Positions 51,277 to 60,471 are shown, counted from the first letter of the stretch. The stretch: 64,000 bases of DNA from [Flexibacter] sp. ATCC 35103 (GCF_001975985.1 NZ_MTQF01000010.1:124001-188000), one strand, 5' to 3'. Numbers and translations: made by a program. The notes: generated by a model from the sequence alone, not told the origin.

Positions 51277-52473
51277 TTATCGAATCATTTTTACATAAGC
51301 GCTATAAACATCATCTTTGATTGAGGTTCGAAGATAAACTTCGTTTTCGTCCTGTGTTTTAAATTCAAATTGAATTAAAGCTGCATCAGAATAATAAAAT
51401 AAGAAATCATCATTTGCAAATTCAAGATTTGAAATAGGATTTGTTGTTAATTTTGCTTCCAGTGCTATTTCACCATTTGTGATGTCTATCTGAAAAAGTT
51501 TTTTCTTACGGGTATATCCCCAAATATTATCACTTTCCTCAACTATATACTCTACATTATCGCCTTTAAAATCAGTTTTCCAGAGCTGAGTTCCTGCTTT
51601 TGAATCTAAAGCATATATTGAAGAAACTTCTGGGCCTTGTGCTGCAAAATATACTTTTTTGTCTTTGCAAAATATGCGTTCTTTTACGTTATTTTGATTT
51701 TCATCAAATTTAAATTCCCATAAAATATCTGGTTTATTAGGACTTAAGGCAAAAATCACATTTTTTTCATTTGCTATAAAAACATTTTCACCATCAGTTA
51801 CCGGTTTTCCATGTAAGGGTTGTTCAAAGGTTTTTTGGTAAATAAGTTTTCCTGTATTTGCATCTAAACTATAAAAATTAGATCCGCTTTGGGTAAAAAC
51901 TTTATTATCGAAAGACAGAACCGGAATATCATTATTTGCAGAATCTAATTTGTAGTTCCATATCAAACTTCCATCTTTGGTATCAAGAGCATAAATATTG
52001 CCATTTTGAGAAGTTATATATAGTTTTCCGCCACTTATAACCGGAATTTGATCTTTTAGTACAATTTGATCCGTAATATTTCCTAATCTTGTTTTCCAAA
52101 AAGGTTTACCGGTTTGGTTGTCAATTGCAAAAATCTCACCATTGATAAACGGAACATATATCACGCCATCCAGCAATGTTACTGCATTTGCGCACATTTC
52201 TGTATACGCATCTGTAGCTTTTACCGTCCAGCCAATTTGCTCAGACTCTAAATCGAATGAAAAAAGAGAACCGTCGTAATCATAAATTAAAATTAAAGCC
52301 TGATCTAATGCCACTTTTTTAAGCGGCGTTATCACCTTATTAGTAACGATTTCATTAGGTGGTAAAATCTTATTATTAGAATTAGGATTGCCAGATTTTG
52401 GCGTAGTTGGCGCTTGCCCAAATATATTTATAACAGCAAATACAAATAAAAGAGTTATTATTTTTTTTTTCAT
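51277..52473 (-). CDS. secreted PQQ-type beta-propeller protein
   Basis: 398 residues with a signal peptide. Repeated propeller blades of PQQ/quinoprotein type: NGEIFAIDNQTGKPFWKTRLGN, NGNIYALDTKDGSLIWNYKLD, SIYALDSKAGTQLWKTDFKGD. No catalytic dehydrogenase domain is present, so it is a scaffold or binding propeller rather than an alcohol dehydrogenase. Single gene. Function unknown. Confidence 0.85.
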   Translation of the reverse strand: MKKKIITLLFVFAVINIFGQAPTTPKSGNPNSNNKILPPNEIVTNKVITPLKKVALDQALILIYDYDGSLFSFDLESEQIGWTVKATDAYTEMCANAVTLLDGVIYVPFINGEIFAIDNQTGKPFWKTRLGNITDQIVLKDQIPVISGGKLYITSQNGNIYALDTKDGSLIWNYKLDSANNDIPVLSFDNKVFTQSGSNFYSLDANTGKLIYQKTFEQPLHGKPVTDGENVFIANEKNVIFALSPNKPDILWEFKFDENQNNVKERIFCKDKKVYFAAQGPEVSSIYALDSKAGTQLWKTDFKGDNVEYIVEESDNIWGYTRKKKLFQIDITNGEIALEAKLTTNPISNLEFANDDFLFYYSDAALIQFEFKTQDENEVYLRTSIKDDVYSAYVKMIR

Positions 52474-52861
52474 TTTTAAAATTTGGGGTTAATGAAATAA
52501 TATTATTTCTTCTTAGCAATAAAGTTGCTAAATGAAAGAATATCTATGTCAAATGTAGTAAAAAATTATTATAGCATTATTCGAAGTCATAAGCCTTTGA
52601 ATTATGAATTACAATTCAACGAATTGTAACCAGATAACGTAGATTTACAACTATAATTGCCTTAAACCTTTTGCTCTGAAAGAGCCTCAGCAATAGCATA
52701 GTGCGAAGCGCTATGAACGAAAAAGGGTTAGAGTTTTAGCCCTGTAAGGGCAAAAAAGTAACTTTACGTATTTTAATCAAAGAATATGTTTTGACCATTT
52801 ACTATAGAAAAAATCCTTAATCAAGTTATTGATGGAGGATTTAATAAAAGTTAATGATTAA
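52474..52861. repeat. 388-base gap with a GCTCTGAAAGAGC-type intergenic element
   Basis: About 52664-52757 contains CTTTTGCTCTGAAAGAGCC and further TTTTAGCCCTGTAAGGGC hairpins (GCTCT/AGAGC and GCCCT/AGGGC). I recall this two-hairpin element as frequent in Flavobacterium genomes. A minus-strand terminator of the next gene follows at 52807-52843. No gene in the gap. Confidence 0.55.
52807..52843 (-). terminator. terminator of the 52862 gene
   Basis: AAATCCT..TCA / TGATGG.AGGATTT imperfect stem with A-run at the left giving the minus-strand T-tract. It is a diverged copy of the terminator at 53332. Confidence 0.6.
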
Positions 52862-53272
52862 TTACTCATTACCAGAAACCTTAATTCGAATTACAGTAAG
52901 ATTACCGTATTTTTCTAGATCTTCTTTTGTCCATTGGTATTGTTTGCCTTTAAGTCTTTTGTTAAAATTCCAGTCCAAAGGTTCTTTTATATATACATAT
53001 AATCTCAGAGCACTTCCATCTATTTTTTTGTTCAATTCTTCACGACTTATAAAATAGAAAGAAAAATAAGAAGGATGATCTACAGTTGCTGTAACAAGTT
53101 TTATTTCAGGTTTTATTTCTTTTAAAAGATTTTTTAGAGGTTTATTGATGAATTGCTGCTCATTTGTTTTTAATTTATATAGATCAATTGTAGTTTGAAC
53201 CAATTGTTGTGCTCTGCAGTTATAATTTATTAATAATAATAATATAGCAAAAAAAATGAATATATTTTTCAT
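52862..53272 (-). CDS. secreted protein, paralogue of the 53386 gene
   Basis: 136 residues with an N-terminal signal peptide (MKNIFIFFAILLLLINYNCRAQ, processed after RAQ; the NYNC is not a good lipobox). It shares LKTNEQQF-NKPL, the K-EIKPEIK segment, and the ending WTKEDLEKYGNLTVIRIKV with its neighbour at about 50% identity by eye. It is the last of a three-gene same-direction set (with 53386 and 53813). No known domain recognised; a small partner or immunity-type protein is one possibility. Confidence 0.7.
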   Translation of the reverse strand: MKNIFIFFAILLLLINYNCRAQQLVQTTIDLYKLKTNEQQFINKPLKNLLKEIKPEIKLVTATVDHPSYFSFYFISREELNKKIDGSALRLYVYIKEPLDWNFNKRLKGKQYQWTKEDLEKYGNLTVIRIKVSGNE

Positions 53273-53331
53273 ATTTTATTTAATTAAAAGGTCTTAAAGT
53301 GTATGTTTTCAATTATTTAGAGTGCAAAAAA

Positions 53332-53364
53332 AAATCCTCAGTCAATTTATTTGATTAAGGATTT
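53332..53364 (-). terminator. terminator of the 53386 gene
   Basis: AAATCCT-TCAA / TTGATtAAGGATTT imperfect stem, with the A-run at 53326-53334 as minus-strand T-tract; paralogous to the terminator at 52807. Confidence 0.65.
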
Positions 53365-53385
53365 AATAAAAGATTAATAATTTAA

Positions 53386-53805
53386 TTATTCACTACCAGC
53401 GACCTTAATTCGAATTACAGTAAGATTACCATATTTTTCTACATCTTCTTTTGTCCACATTAATTCATTTCCTTTAGGTCTATCTTCATATTTCCATTCA
53501 ATTGGAGTCTTTACATAGACATATAGTGACACTCGATCTTCCTTATTTCCTTCATTCTTTTTACGTTGTTTCAATGTTCTAAATTTAAAACTGAAATAAT
53601 AAATCGGATCATCGTTAGTTGCATCTGCAGTTTTAATTTCCGGTTTTATTTCTTGTAAAAGATGTTTCAATGGTTTGTTAAGAAATTGTTGTTCATTTGT
53701 TTTTAATAAATAAACATTTTTTGTTGTTTGAACCATTTGTTGTGCTGTGCAATTATAATTTATTAAAAATAATAATATTGCTAAATTTTTCAGTATATTT
53801 TTCAT
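53386..53805 (-). CDS. secreted protein, paralogue of the 52862 gene
   Basis: 139 residues with a signal peptide (MKNILKNLAILLFLINYNCTAQ, cleavage after TAQ). Same architecture as its neighbour: VYLLKTNEQQFLNKPLKHLLQEIKPEIK and ELMWTKEDVEKYGNLTVIRIKVAGSE. The two genes, with their 3' regions and terminators, form a tandem duplication of about 520 bases. It starts 8 bases after the JAMM-like lipoprotein gene, so the three are one operon. Confidence 0.75.
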   Translation of the reverse strand: MKNILKNLAILLFLINYNCTAQQMVQTTKNVYLLKTNEQQFLNKPLKHLLQEIKPEIKTADATNDDPIYYFSFKFRTLKQRKKNEGNKEDRVSLYVYVKTPIEWKYEDRPKGNELMWTKEDVEKYGNLTVIRIKVAGSE

Positions 53806-53812
53806 ATTAGAT

Positions 53813-55159
53813 TTAATTACAAGGTGTTAAAGTATATGTTTTTGAACCATTTTGTGTAATTTCTTTACTTGTAAGAGGGTAAAATTCACCCTTACTATTT
53901 TGTTTGAGTAACGTTATACCAGCATCATATTTATCCAATATAAAAGCAATTCCGGATGTACGCCCTTCGATATTGTAGCCCATATAATCTTTCATTGCAT
54001 CAATTTGATCAAATATAAAATTAGGAAACTCAGGCGGATAATTAGGTAATAAATCAGGAGGGTAATTTTTTACAAAATTCTGCGCAGCTGGCAGGTTATT
54101 AACAACAATTGCGTAAGTTTCGCCTCCAGTTACAATTATTGATGTATAAAAGGCAGAGCTTTTAGTGTTTAGTGTGACAGCTGCATAAATATCGCCTGAA
54201 GATAGCGGAGTATTATTTGGATGATTGTGGATTGCTGCCATAGCTCCCGGATATTCGCTTACTGCTACTCCGTTTGTTCCTCCATTTCTCATTACTGACT
54301 GCGAATATACGCCTGAACTTGGTGTTCCTAGAGTAATACTGTGTTCATTTCCATCAGCACCAGCCTGCACAACAGCTGCTCTTGCACTTATAAAGCCTGC
54401 ATTTGATGCTATCATCGATGCTCTTACTGCAGCAAGGCATGGATCAAAAGGGGGAATTCCATTTGGGAAAAGCGGACCCGTGATTCCTGGCATATATCCA
54501 AAAGGCAGGTTGCCAAAACCACCGGGAATAGAAATATAATCAGGTAACCATACCCAGTTACTGCAAGTTGTGTAATTTTCTACAGTAACATAGTATGTGC
54601 ATTCCAATCTGCTGGTTAAACTCTGTCCCTGATCAAAATTATGCAAGCCAAATAGTTCTCCATTTATATATTTTGCTGAGAATGAAATTTTATTATCACT
54701 TTTCTGAATCGTTATATAGCCTGAATATTTAGAACCAATATCGAGGATATTAAATGATTTGTCGTTATTATTAAATGATTTATCCTTGGTAGTATAAACA
54801 ATATTAAACGAATTATATGTATCATCAATGTTTTTAATAAACAATAGTCTCATATAAGTTTTATAGTCTTTGTCTTCAAGAACATTTGTGGAGGTATTAT
54901 TCAATAGTTGCAAAGGAACTTCAACAGCCAGTTGTCCATTATTATTGAGTAAAATGGCATTTTTCCAGTCAACAGCCTTGGTGTATTCGAGCGCTTCTAA
55001 ATTCGGCTTGTTATTCTCAAAATATTTTCTGGCATTAATAATTGTTTTGTCTTTATTTGTAAGATCATTAGTGGCTGATGAATCGTTTTCGCAACTATAG
55101 AAAGCCATTCCCCAGCAAAATAACAATCCTTTTACAACACTTTTTACTTTAAATCTCAT
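53813..55159 (-). CDS. lipoprotein with JAMM/RadC-like motif
   Basis: 448 residues with an N-terminal signal sequence and Cys23 in AFYSCEN, consistent with a lipoprotein, then a beta-rich region of about 150 residues (to about 200). Residues 255-355 carry AAIHNHPNNTPLSSGDIYAA: His311, His313, Ser320 and Asp323 fit the H-x-H...S-x-x-D metal motif of JAMM/RadC proteins, with Glu272 (DGNEHSIT) as possible catalytic residue. One residue is missing in the spacer relative to RadC. It may be an envelope deubiquitinase-like peptidase or toxin domain. First gene of the three-gene operon. Confidence 0.7.
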   Translation of the reverse strand: MRFKVKSVVKGLLFCWGMAFYSCENDSSATNDLTNKDKTIINARKYFENNKPNLEALEYTKAVDWKNAILLNNNGQLAVEVPLQLLNNTSTNVLEDKDYKTYMRLLFIKNIDDTYNSFNIVYTTKDKSFNNNDKSFNILDIGSKYSGYITIQKSDNKISFSAKYINGELFGLHNFDQGQSLTSRLECTYYVTVENYTTCSNWVWLPDYISIPGGFGNLPFGYMPGITGPLFPNGIPPFDPCLAAVRASMIASNAGFISARAAVVQAGADGNEHSITLGTPSSGVYSQSVMRNGGTNGVAVSEYPGAMAAIHNHPNNTPLSSGDIYAAVTLNTKSSAFYTSIIVTGGETYAIVVNNLPAAQNFVKNYPPDLLPNYPPEFPNFIFDQIDAMKDYMGYNIEGRTSGIAFILDKYDAGITLLKQNSKGEFYPLTSKEITQNGSKTYTLTPCN

Positions 55160-55285
55160 AATTGGTCTTTTAATTGTTAATATTTTATTAAAATTCCGAG
55201 ATTTAAACTAAATAAGATGCCACAAAAAGTCATAAGAATATCAAAATAGGACAAGCTGAACAATCAAAAAACTAAAGGCATAAAA

Positions 55286-55311
55286 AAACTCCTTAATTTC
55301 TTAAGGAGTTT
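55286..55311 (-). terminator. CTCCTTAA-type terminator of the XRE gene
   Basis: AAACTCCTTAA-TTTC-TTAAGGAGTTT, A-run on the left. The 36 bases from 55276 are the same as those at 60290, apart from the ends. Confidence 0.82.
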
Positions 55312-55319
55312 ATATGTGT

Positions 55320-55727
55320 CTATTTATTTGAAAACAATTTCTCTAAAGCTTTAATATGATCCTCTTTAGATTTTAAAAGTTCCAGATTTAATCTTTTGAT
55401 TTCTTCTAAAGCTTCCATCCATTTATCTACAGGATTTATATTGAAAGTTGGATAATAATTGTATCCATTAGAGTGATCATTAAAAGTATTAGAAATGATA
55501 TTTATTGCTTGTTCTTCGTCAAAATTCTGAAACGCTTCAACAGGAATTCTCAACGCGCCCGAAATTTGTTTCAACAGATTATCTTCAATTACATCTTTTT
55601 GCTCCAGCATAGAAATTTTCTTCTGATTCCAGTCGTTTCCCAAATCAAAAGCCAATGATTCTTGTTTTATGCCAAGCATTTCTCTAAAACGTTTTACGTT
55701 TCTTCCCTGATGTATTTTTTGTTCCAT
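55320..55727 (-). CDS. XRE-family HTH regulator
   Basis: I take the ATG at 55727 (MEQKIHQGRNVKRFREMLGIKQESLAFDLGNDWNQKKISMLEQKDVIEDNLLKQISGAL) giving 135 residues; the longer start adds an unlikely hydrophobic stretch. The N-terminal 60 residues are the XRE helix-turn-helix, followed by a helical C-terminal tail (about residues 100-135). It has its own terminator and lies upstream of the JAMM-like operon in the same direction but with 160 bases between. Confidence 0.85.
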   Translation of the reverse strand: MEQKIHQGRNVKRFREMLGIKQESLAFDLGNDWNQKKISMLEQKDVIEDNLLKQISGALRIPVEAFQNFDEEQAINIISNTFNDHSNGYNYYPTFNINPVDKWMEALEEIKRLNLELLKSKEDHIKALEKLFSNK

Positions 55728-55851
55728 AATAAATATCAAATTTTCCGAAGGCTCAAATATAAAGCCATCTAGATTAAAAACTCTTATTTTCAAAGGTAAA
55801 AAAATATCCTGTAAATATTCATTTGTCAGAAATTATATAAGGACAATGTTT

Positions 55852-56313
55852 TTATTCATTCTTATTTTCATCAATAAGTTTTGCCATATTAGCATTAAAA
55901 GGAGAAAGATTTTCATCTAAAGTAGAAAAGAAATCAAGATCGGCATTTTCTACTTCAACGATTGCTTTTTGCAAAACGGTTTCGCCTGTATTTGTTAGCT
56001 TAATCGTTTTTGCCCTTGTATCAGTTTCATGTTCCTGTCGTGTTATGAAGCCTTTATCTTCCAGCGTTCGCAATACTTTTGAAACCATCATTCTGTCAGC
56101 ATTACTTTGATTGGCAATATCAATTTGTGTAACAGAATCGCTTTTTTTCGAAAGCCAGCCTAAAGCAGCCAACAACACAAATTGAGTTTGCGTTAAATCT
56201 AATGGATCTAAAACTTTTTTTAGTTTGCGCTGCCAAAGCATTGTTAGTTGTCCAAGCAAATAACCAGGACTATCTTTTGGACTTTTAAAATGAAAATTAA
56301 TTTCTTTAGGCAT
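55852..56313 (-). CDS. MarR-family regulator
   Basis: 153 residues of the MarR winged-helix type: LTQTQFVLLAALGWLSKKSDSVTQIDIANQSNADRMMVSKVLRTLEDKGFITRQEHETDTRAKTIKLTNTG, including the basic wing. It probably regulates the VOC gene 143 bases away or itself. Ligand unknown. Confidence 0.92.
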   Translation of the reverse strand: MPKEINFHFKSPKDSPGYLLGQLTMLWQRKLKKVLDPLDLTQTQFVLLAALGWLSKKSDSVTQIDIANQSNADRMMVSKVLRTLEDKGFITRQEHETDTRAKTIKLTNTGETVLQKAIVEVENADLDFFSTLDENLSPFNANMAKLIDENKNE

Positions 56314-56456
56314 AATGATATTGAAGCATTTGTGTCGATATTAAGTCAAAATCGAGTTTATAAATTTCAAAGATAATCAAGAGAATCTGTAGCAAATCTG
56401 GATAAGAAATTATTTTGTTCTTGAATTTGTTTCTAAAATTACTAAATAATTTACTT

Positions 56457-56816
56457 TTATTTTGTCTCCAAAAATGTAAGTTTATAACCGTCAAGGTCTT
56501 TTACGTGAAATGCTCTGCCAAAAGGTGTTTCTATAATTGGTCCAGCTGTGGTTACTCCATTCGTTATCAATTTTTCTTTCAATTCGTCTACATTTTCGTT
56601 AACAGCAAACCAAAGTGCCACGCCAGTTCCTAATTCTTTGCCTTCAATTGGTTCGAGAGGTGTGCGAATAGCAAAACTCGCTTGTCCTTGATTGTACTTA
56701 AAAATACAGGCTTGTGGGTTTGTGTTTCCAATTTCAAAACCTAATTTTTGCTCGTAGAAGTCTTTCGATGCTTCTAAATTATTTACTTGTAGTGACGCAA
56801 ATGTTAATTCTCTCAT
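56457..56816 (-). CDS. VOC-superfamily protein (bleomycin-resistance/glyoxalase-like)
   Basis: 119 residues. LTFASLQVNNLEASKDFYEQKLGFEIGNTN and FGRAFHVKDLDGYKLTFLETK are the two VOC modules; the last E/H positions are compatible with metal binding. It is adjacent to the MarR gene and in the same direction, so may be cotranscribed. Substrate unknown. Confidence 0.88.
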   Translation of the reverse strand: MRELTFASLQVNNLEASKDFYEQKLGFEIGNTNPQACIFKYNQGQASFAIRTPLEPIEGKELGTGVALWFAVNENVDELKEKLITNGVTTAGPIIETPFGRAFHVKDLDGYKLTFLETK

Positions 56817-56940
56817 TTTTAATAAATTTAAATTGTTGTCACAAATATAATATACACGACAACAATATACAAATAGTTTGTATATTTATTTTTTGAAAGT
56901 AAAAATTAGAATTGAATATTTAGAAAGTTATAGAAGTATA

Positions 56941-57555
56941 TCAGCGCATGTTTTTAAGTTCCCAGTGTTTGACAACGTAGTAATTCCAAATTCCTTTTTG
57001 CACCGTAATTTCTAATGAATAGTCTTTTGGATTGCGATTATAATTTTGCCGATTCATTTCCTGACTAACGCTGAAGACTTCAGTCCGGTTTTGAAACTTA
57101 AAAGAAATATCCGGATTTTTTCTAGTATAAAAACCATCTACTTTACAATTTATTATTTCGATCTGATTTTTTTCTGCTTCTCTGGTGTTTATATAATTCC
57201 ATGTTACGCCAGCAAATTGTCCAAAACTCAAATATGAAACTATAATTCCTTGCAGTAAATAAAACAAAATCACATATATTTTTTCATATGCCTTGGTAAA
57301 ACTCAAATATGTCCTAATTAAGAAATCTTTCCTGTAAATCCCAAAAAATAATATTCCGATACATAATGGCAGAAAAAATATATAAATGTTATATCGAATA
57401 TCGTGTCCAATTGTTGCACTTTCGAAGAATGTATGGTTTATAATAGCAAAAATCATAGCTAATATTAAAAGAATATAATGCCTTTGGTTGATTTTTTTCT
57501 CTTTGTTCTTAAGCTTCCTTCTTTCTATTTTCTTTAGATTTTGTTTTGATCTCAA
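56941..57555 (-). CDS. membrane protein of unknown function
   Basis: 204 residues with a lysine-rich N-terminus (MRSKQNLKKIERRKLKNKEKKINQ), three or four hydrophobic helices (around 27-45, 56-73, 90-118) and a C-terminal soluble region (CKVDGFYTRKNPDISFKFQNRTEVFSVS...). No family was recognised. No neighbouring gene in the same direction is close. Confidence 0.65.
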   Translation of the reverse strand: MRSKQNLKKIERRKLKNKEKKINQRHYILLILAMIFAIINHTFFESATIGHDIRYNIYIFFLPLCIGILFFGIYRKDFLIRTYLSFTKAYEKIYVILFYLLQGIIVSYLSFGQFAGVTWNYINTREAEKNQIEIINCKVDGFYTRKNPDISFKFQNRTEVFSVSQEMNRQNYNRNPKDYSLEITVQKGIWNYYVVKHWELKNMR

Positions 57556-57837
57556 ATGTATTCGTATTAATTATTCATCTATTTTTTGATTATTCTAAAA
57601 TATCTTATAATGTCTTGTTTATGATTTGTGTATGCAAGAATAAAACAATAAAGCCATAAAAAGAAGCTGGCAATAAAATAGTTTGAATTCATATTTATTT
57701 TGACTTGAATGAATTAATTACAATAAAGATTTTTCTTATATTAGTCCAAAAAAATCTAATTAATAATATATAGCTAATATAGCTTGGATGTCTTCTGGTT
57801 ATTTTATTTTGTTAGCTCCCAATCTTATAAAAACCTC

Positions 57838-58674
57838 ATGTATAAAAGAAATTTAGAACAAATTCTATCAATATTTTTTTTGGTTTTAACCGTAAATTTC
57901 GCTGTCGGACAGAAAAAAGAGTTCAGGGAAATGACTGTTGATAGTTTAACTTTCGCAAATAATAAAAAAATAGTAAACAGTCTAAATACTGATGTTTTTG
58001 AAAAAAAAATATTTACTAAAAAAAACATTCAAATTCCTTACAGACTCCTAAAACCAAAAGATAATAATAACCAAAAATATCCTTTAGTAATTACCTTTCA
58101 CAACTCTACCCGATTAGGAAATGATAATGAAAACCAACTTGAACCATTTGCGAAAATTTGGTTAAGACCTGAAATTTATACTAAATATCAATGTTATGTA
58201 ATAGCGCCGCAATTCAATAAGCGTTCTTCAGATTATGAGAAAAACAGTGATGGAATTCAAATTTCGAAACCTTCAGAAGATGTTTTTGCCTTATTAGAAC
58301 TAATTCAAAACGTTGAAAAAGAATATCCAAATATTGATAAAAACAGGATTTACCTAATTGGTTATTCTATGGGTGGTTCTACGGCACAAAATTTACTAAA
58401 TCTTGCGCCAGACAAATTTGCGGCCACTGTTTCTATTGCGGCTGTTCCTGATTTTTCTAATCTCAAAAAAATAAAAAGCAAAAATATATGGCTTATTCAC
58501 GGCGAAAAAGATGATGAAAATCCTTATGTTGGAAGTCTTGAATTGTTTCGTAAAATGCCGTCAGATAAAAATCTCATCTTTACTACATTTAGCAACCTAA
58601 ATCATAATAACATTGTTATTCCGTTTTTAACAACCGAAGAAATTCCAAAATGGTTATTTGATAAGCATAAATAA
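57838..58674 (+). CDS. secreted alpha/beta-hydrolase (esterase/peptidase S9-like)
   Basis: I take the ATG at 57838 (MYKRNLEQILSIFFLVLTVNFAVGQ), giving 278 residues and a good signal peptide; a TTG reading from 57784 extends it into upstream. The hydrolase core shows YPLVITFHNSTRLG, GYSMGGSTAQNLL with nucleophile Ser in GYSMG, and FSNLNHNNIVIP with a His near the end. Similar to dienelactone-type/prolyl-oligopeptidase-like esterases acting on carbohydrate or ester substrates. Monocistronic. Confidence 0.85.
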   Translation: MYKRNLEQILSIFFLVLTVNFAVGQKKEFREMTVDSLTFANNKKIVNSLNTDVFEKKIFTKKNIQIPYRLLKPKDNNNQKYPLVITFHNSTRLGNDNENQLEPFAKIWLRPEIYTKYQCYVIAPQFNKRSSDYEKNSDGIQISKPSEDVFALLELIQNVEKEYPNIDKNRIYLIGYSMGGSTAQNLLNLAPDKFAATVSIAAVPDFSNLKKIKSKNIWLIHGEKDDENPYVGSLELFRKMPSDKNLIFTTFSNLNHNNIVIPFLTTEEIPKWLFDKHK

Positions 58675-58818
58675 AAAATTGAGGTACAACTTAAGATATT
58701 ACAGCTTGCATTTGAAATTTGTGTTGGTTCTAGTACGAAAAAATATTTATTATATTAGCCTGAATAAAAGCTAATTATAAATAAAAAATTTAGTCAGGCA
58801 GAAAAACCGTTTTTAAAA

Positions 58819-59340
58819 ATGAAAAGGAACTTGCAAACTTTCCCAACATTGCTTACCGAAAGGTTAACACTTCGTAAACTTTCAAAAAATGATTCCGAAG
58901 AAATATTGCAATTGCGTTCAGACACAGAAATAAATAAATTTCTTGACAGAAAGCCAAGCAAAACAATAGAAGATGCCTTAAATTTTATCGAAATAATAAT
59001 TCAAAATGAAAGCGAGGAACTTTTTTACTGGGCAATTACAAAAACCGGTGAGGATAAGCTTATTGGCACAATTTGTCTATTTGACTTTTTAGACGATCTA
59101 AAGAAATGTGAAATTGGATATGAGCTTCTTACTCCATATCAGCATCAGGGAATTATGATTGAAGCTGCGAAGAAAGTTCTGGAATACGCAATTAAAACAC
59201 TTGAAATAAAAGCGATAGATGCGCAAACACATCAAGATAATCAAAGCTCAACGAAACTTCTTCAGAAATTAAATTTTAAGAAACTAGATGATATTGTAGA
59301 AAATAATCCTAATCTTATTTTGTATCGATTGACGACTTGA
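58819..59340 (+). CDS. GNAT acetyltransferase (RimJ/RimL-like)
   Basis: 173 residues matching RimJ-type: LLTERLTLRKLSKNDSEEILQLRSDTEINKFLDRKPSK, KCEIGYELLTPYQHQGIMIEAAKKVLEYAIKTL, and IDAQTHQDNQSSTKLLQKLNFKKL. Probably acetylates an N-terminus or small molecule. It lies alone between the hydrolase and an orphan gene. Confidence 0.92.
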   Translation: MKRNLQTFPTLLTERLTLRKLSKNDSEEILQLRSDTEINKFLDRKPSKTIEDALNFIEIIIQNESEELFYWAITKTGEDKLIGTICLFDFLDDLKKCEIGYELLTPYQHQGIMIEAAKKVLEYAIKTLEIKAIDAQTHQDNQSSTKLLQKLNFKKLDDIVENNPNLILYRLTT

Positions 59341-59571
59341 AGTTGTTAAGTATCTGTTTTCTTAGGAGAATATCTCTGACTTCGCATTCGGTATTCGGAT
59401 TAACAAACATCGTAAAAATGTAAAACAAGGAAACTATTTTAAGAGTCTTTTTTTTGCTTGATTTGAAGTAACTAACATTAAAATAATTTATTGATCGAAA
59501 TGAAATTAATTTATATTTAACCATTATAAAAACAATAGTAAAATCATCAAATTAACAACTTCCAAAGATTT

Positions 59572-60270
59572 ATGTCTCAAGATATATCATTAATAATTTT
59601 TGCTGAAAATGACTTTGAAATTGCAGCAGAAATGCCACATTTTATTAATTCGGGAGTTTTGTATATACCAGTTCCTATTTTTGAAGGATTTGAATATGGG
59701 GAATTAATAACAGATGTTTTGAATAAAAATGATTCTAATATGTTAAACTATAAAAATGATTATCATTTTATAGAATTAGCAAACGAAATTGGTGCAAAAA
59801 ATTATATAGCGCTTCATTTCTCTGAATACGGATCGATGACAATTAACCATTATGAGTTTGCTGTTCTGGAAAACGTTTTTATAAAGGATTCTATTTGGAG
59901 TACTGGCGGTCTAATAACTTCTGAAAATATAGATTCGTTTGAAGAGAATTATGAAAACAATAAAGGAGAAATTTTATTAAATATAAAAGTTGACCATAAT
60001 TTTATTGAGCATTTAAAAAATTACGGCTCATGTAAATCGGTATATGAAAAATGGGGAAATAAAGTCAATTTTCAAGAAGTTCAGAATTATTATATTCAAA
60101 AACAGTTAGCAGAAAGAACAGATATCAATTTTGATGAAAGAGGATACAAAACTTTTACTGCTGATCTTTTTACAGATGCAAGTGAAAATATAGCAACAAA
60201 TTCAAATAAGGAACAAATGGATAAATTTAAAACTTTATGGAAGATAATTAAATATAAGTTTAAAATTTAG
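59572..60270 (+). CDS. orphan soluble protein
   Basis: 232 residues, acidic, without signal peptide. No domain recognised; it contains HHEL-like stretches only. Long AT-rich codon use resembles the accessory genes around it. It is followed by a terminator. Might be an immunity-type or lineage-specific protein; not supported beyond the ORF's length and composition. Confidence 0.65.
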   Translation: MSQDISLIIFAENDFEIAAEMPHFINSGVLYIPVPIFEGFEYGELITDVLNKNDSNMLNYKNDYHFIELANEIGAKNYIALHFSEYGSMTINHYEFAVLENVFIKDSIWSTGGLITSENIDSFEENYENNKGEILLNIKVDHNFIEHLKNYGSCKSVYEKWGNKVNFQEVQNYYIQKQLAERTDINFDERGYKTFTADLFTDASENIATNSNKEQMDKFKTLWKIIKYKFKI

Positions 60271-60289
60271 AAAATTCATTTTAGAAAAG

Positions 60290-60322
60290 GCATAAAAAAA
60301 CTCCTTAATTTCTTAAGGAGTT
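60290..60322. terminator. CTCCTTAA-type terminator
   Basis: AAACTCCTTAA-TTTC-TTAAGGAGTTT as at 55286. The A-run on the left makes it a good terminator for tRNA-Val on the minus strand and a weaker one for the orphan gene. Confidence 0.82.
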
Positions 60323-60325
60323 TCT

Positions 60326-60403
60326 TGGTGGGCGATGAGGGGTTCGAACCCCCGACCCCCTCGGTGTAAACGAGGTGCTCTGAACCAGCTGAGCTAATCG
60401 CCC
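60326..60403 (-). tRNA. tRNA-Val (anticodon TAC)
   Basis: On the minus strand, 5' end at 60403: acceptor GGGCGAT/ATCGCCC, D stem GCTC/GAGC, anticodon stem CCTCG/CGAGG with loop TTTACAC, so anticodon TAC (valine). The T stem is GGGGG/CCCTC with TTCGAAC loop. Discriminator A, with CCA encoded (60326-60328). Body length is 75 bases without CCA, a normal type I tRNA. Confidence 0.97.
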
Positions 60404-60441
60404 TATTTTACTAGGTTGCTATCGTTATGTGATTGCGAGTG

Positions 60442-60471
60442 CAAATATACAGCTAGATTTTGTATTTGCAA
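60442..60471 (-). promoter_or_regulatory. promoter of tRNA-Val
   Basis: On the minus strand TTG (60471-60469), 19 bases, then TATATTTG (60449-60442), a perfect Bacteroidota promoter, about 38 bases before the tRNA 5' end. Confidence 0.85.

Noticed and set aside
52862..53805. CRISPR or tandem repeat array
   Set aside because: The similarity is a gene duplication of about 520 bases, with no regular short repeats or spacers.
57784..57837. TTG start for the alpha/beta hydrolase
   Set aside because: It would put an atypical stretch before a clean signal peptide beginning at 57838.
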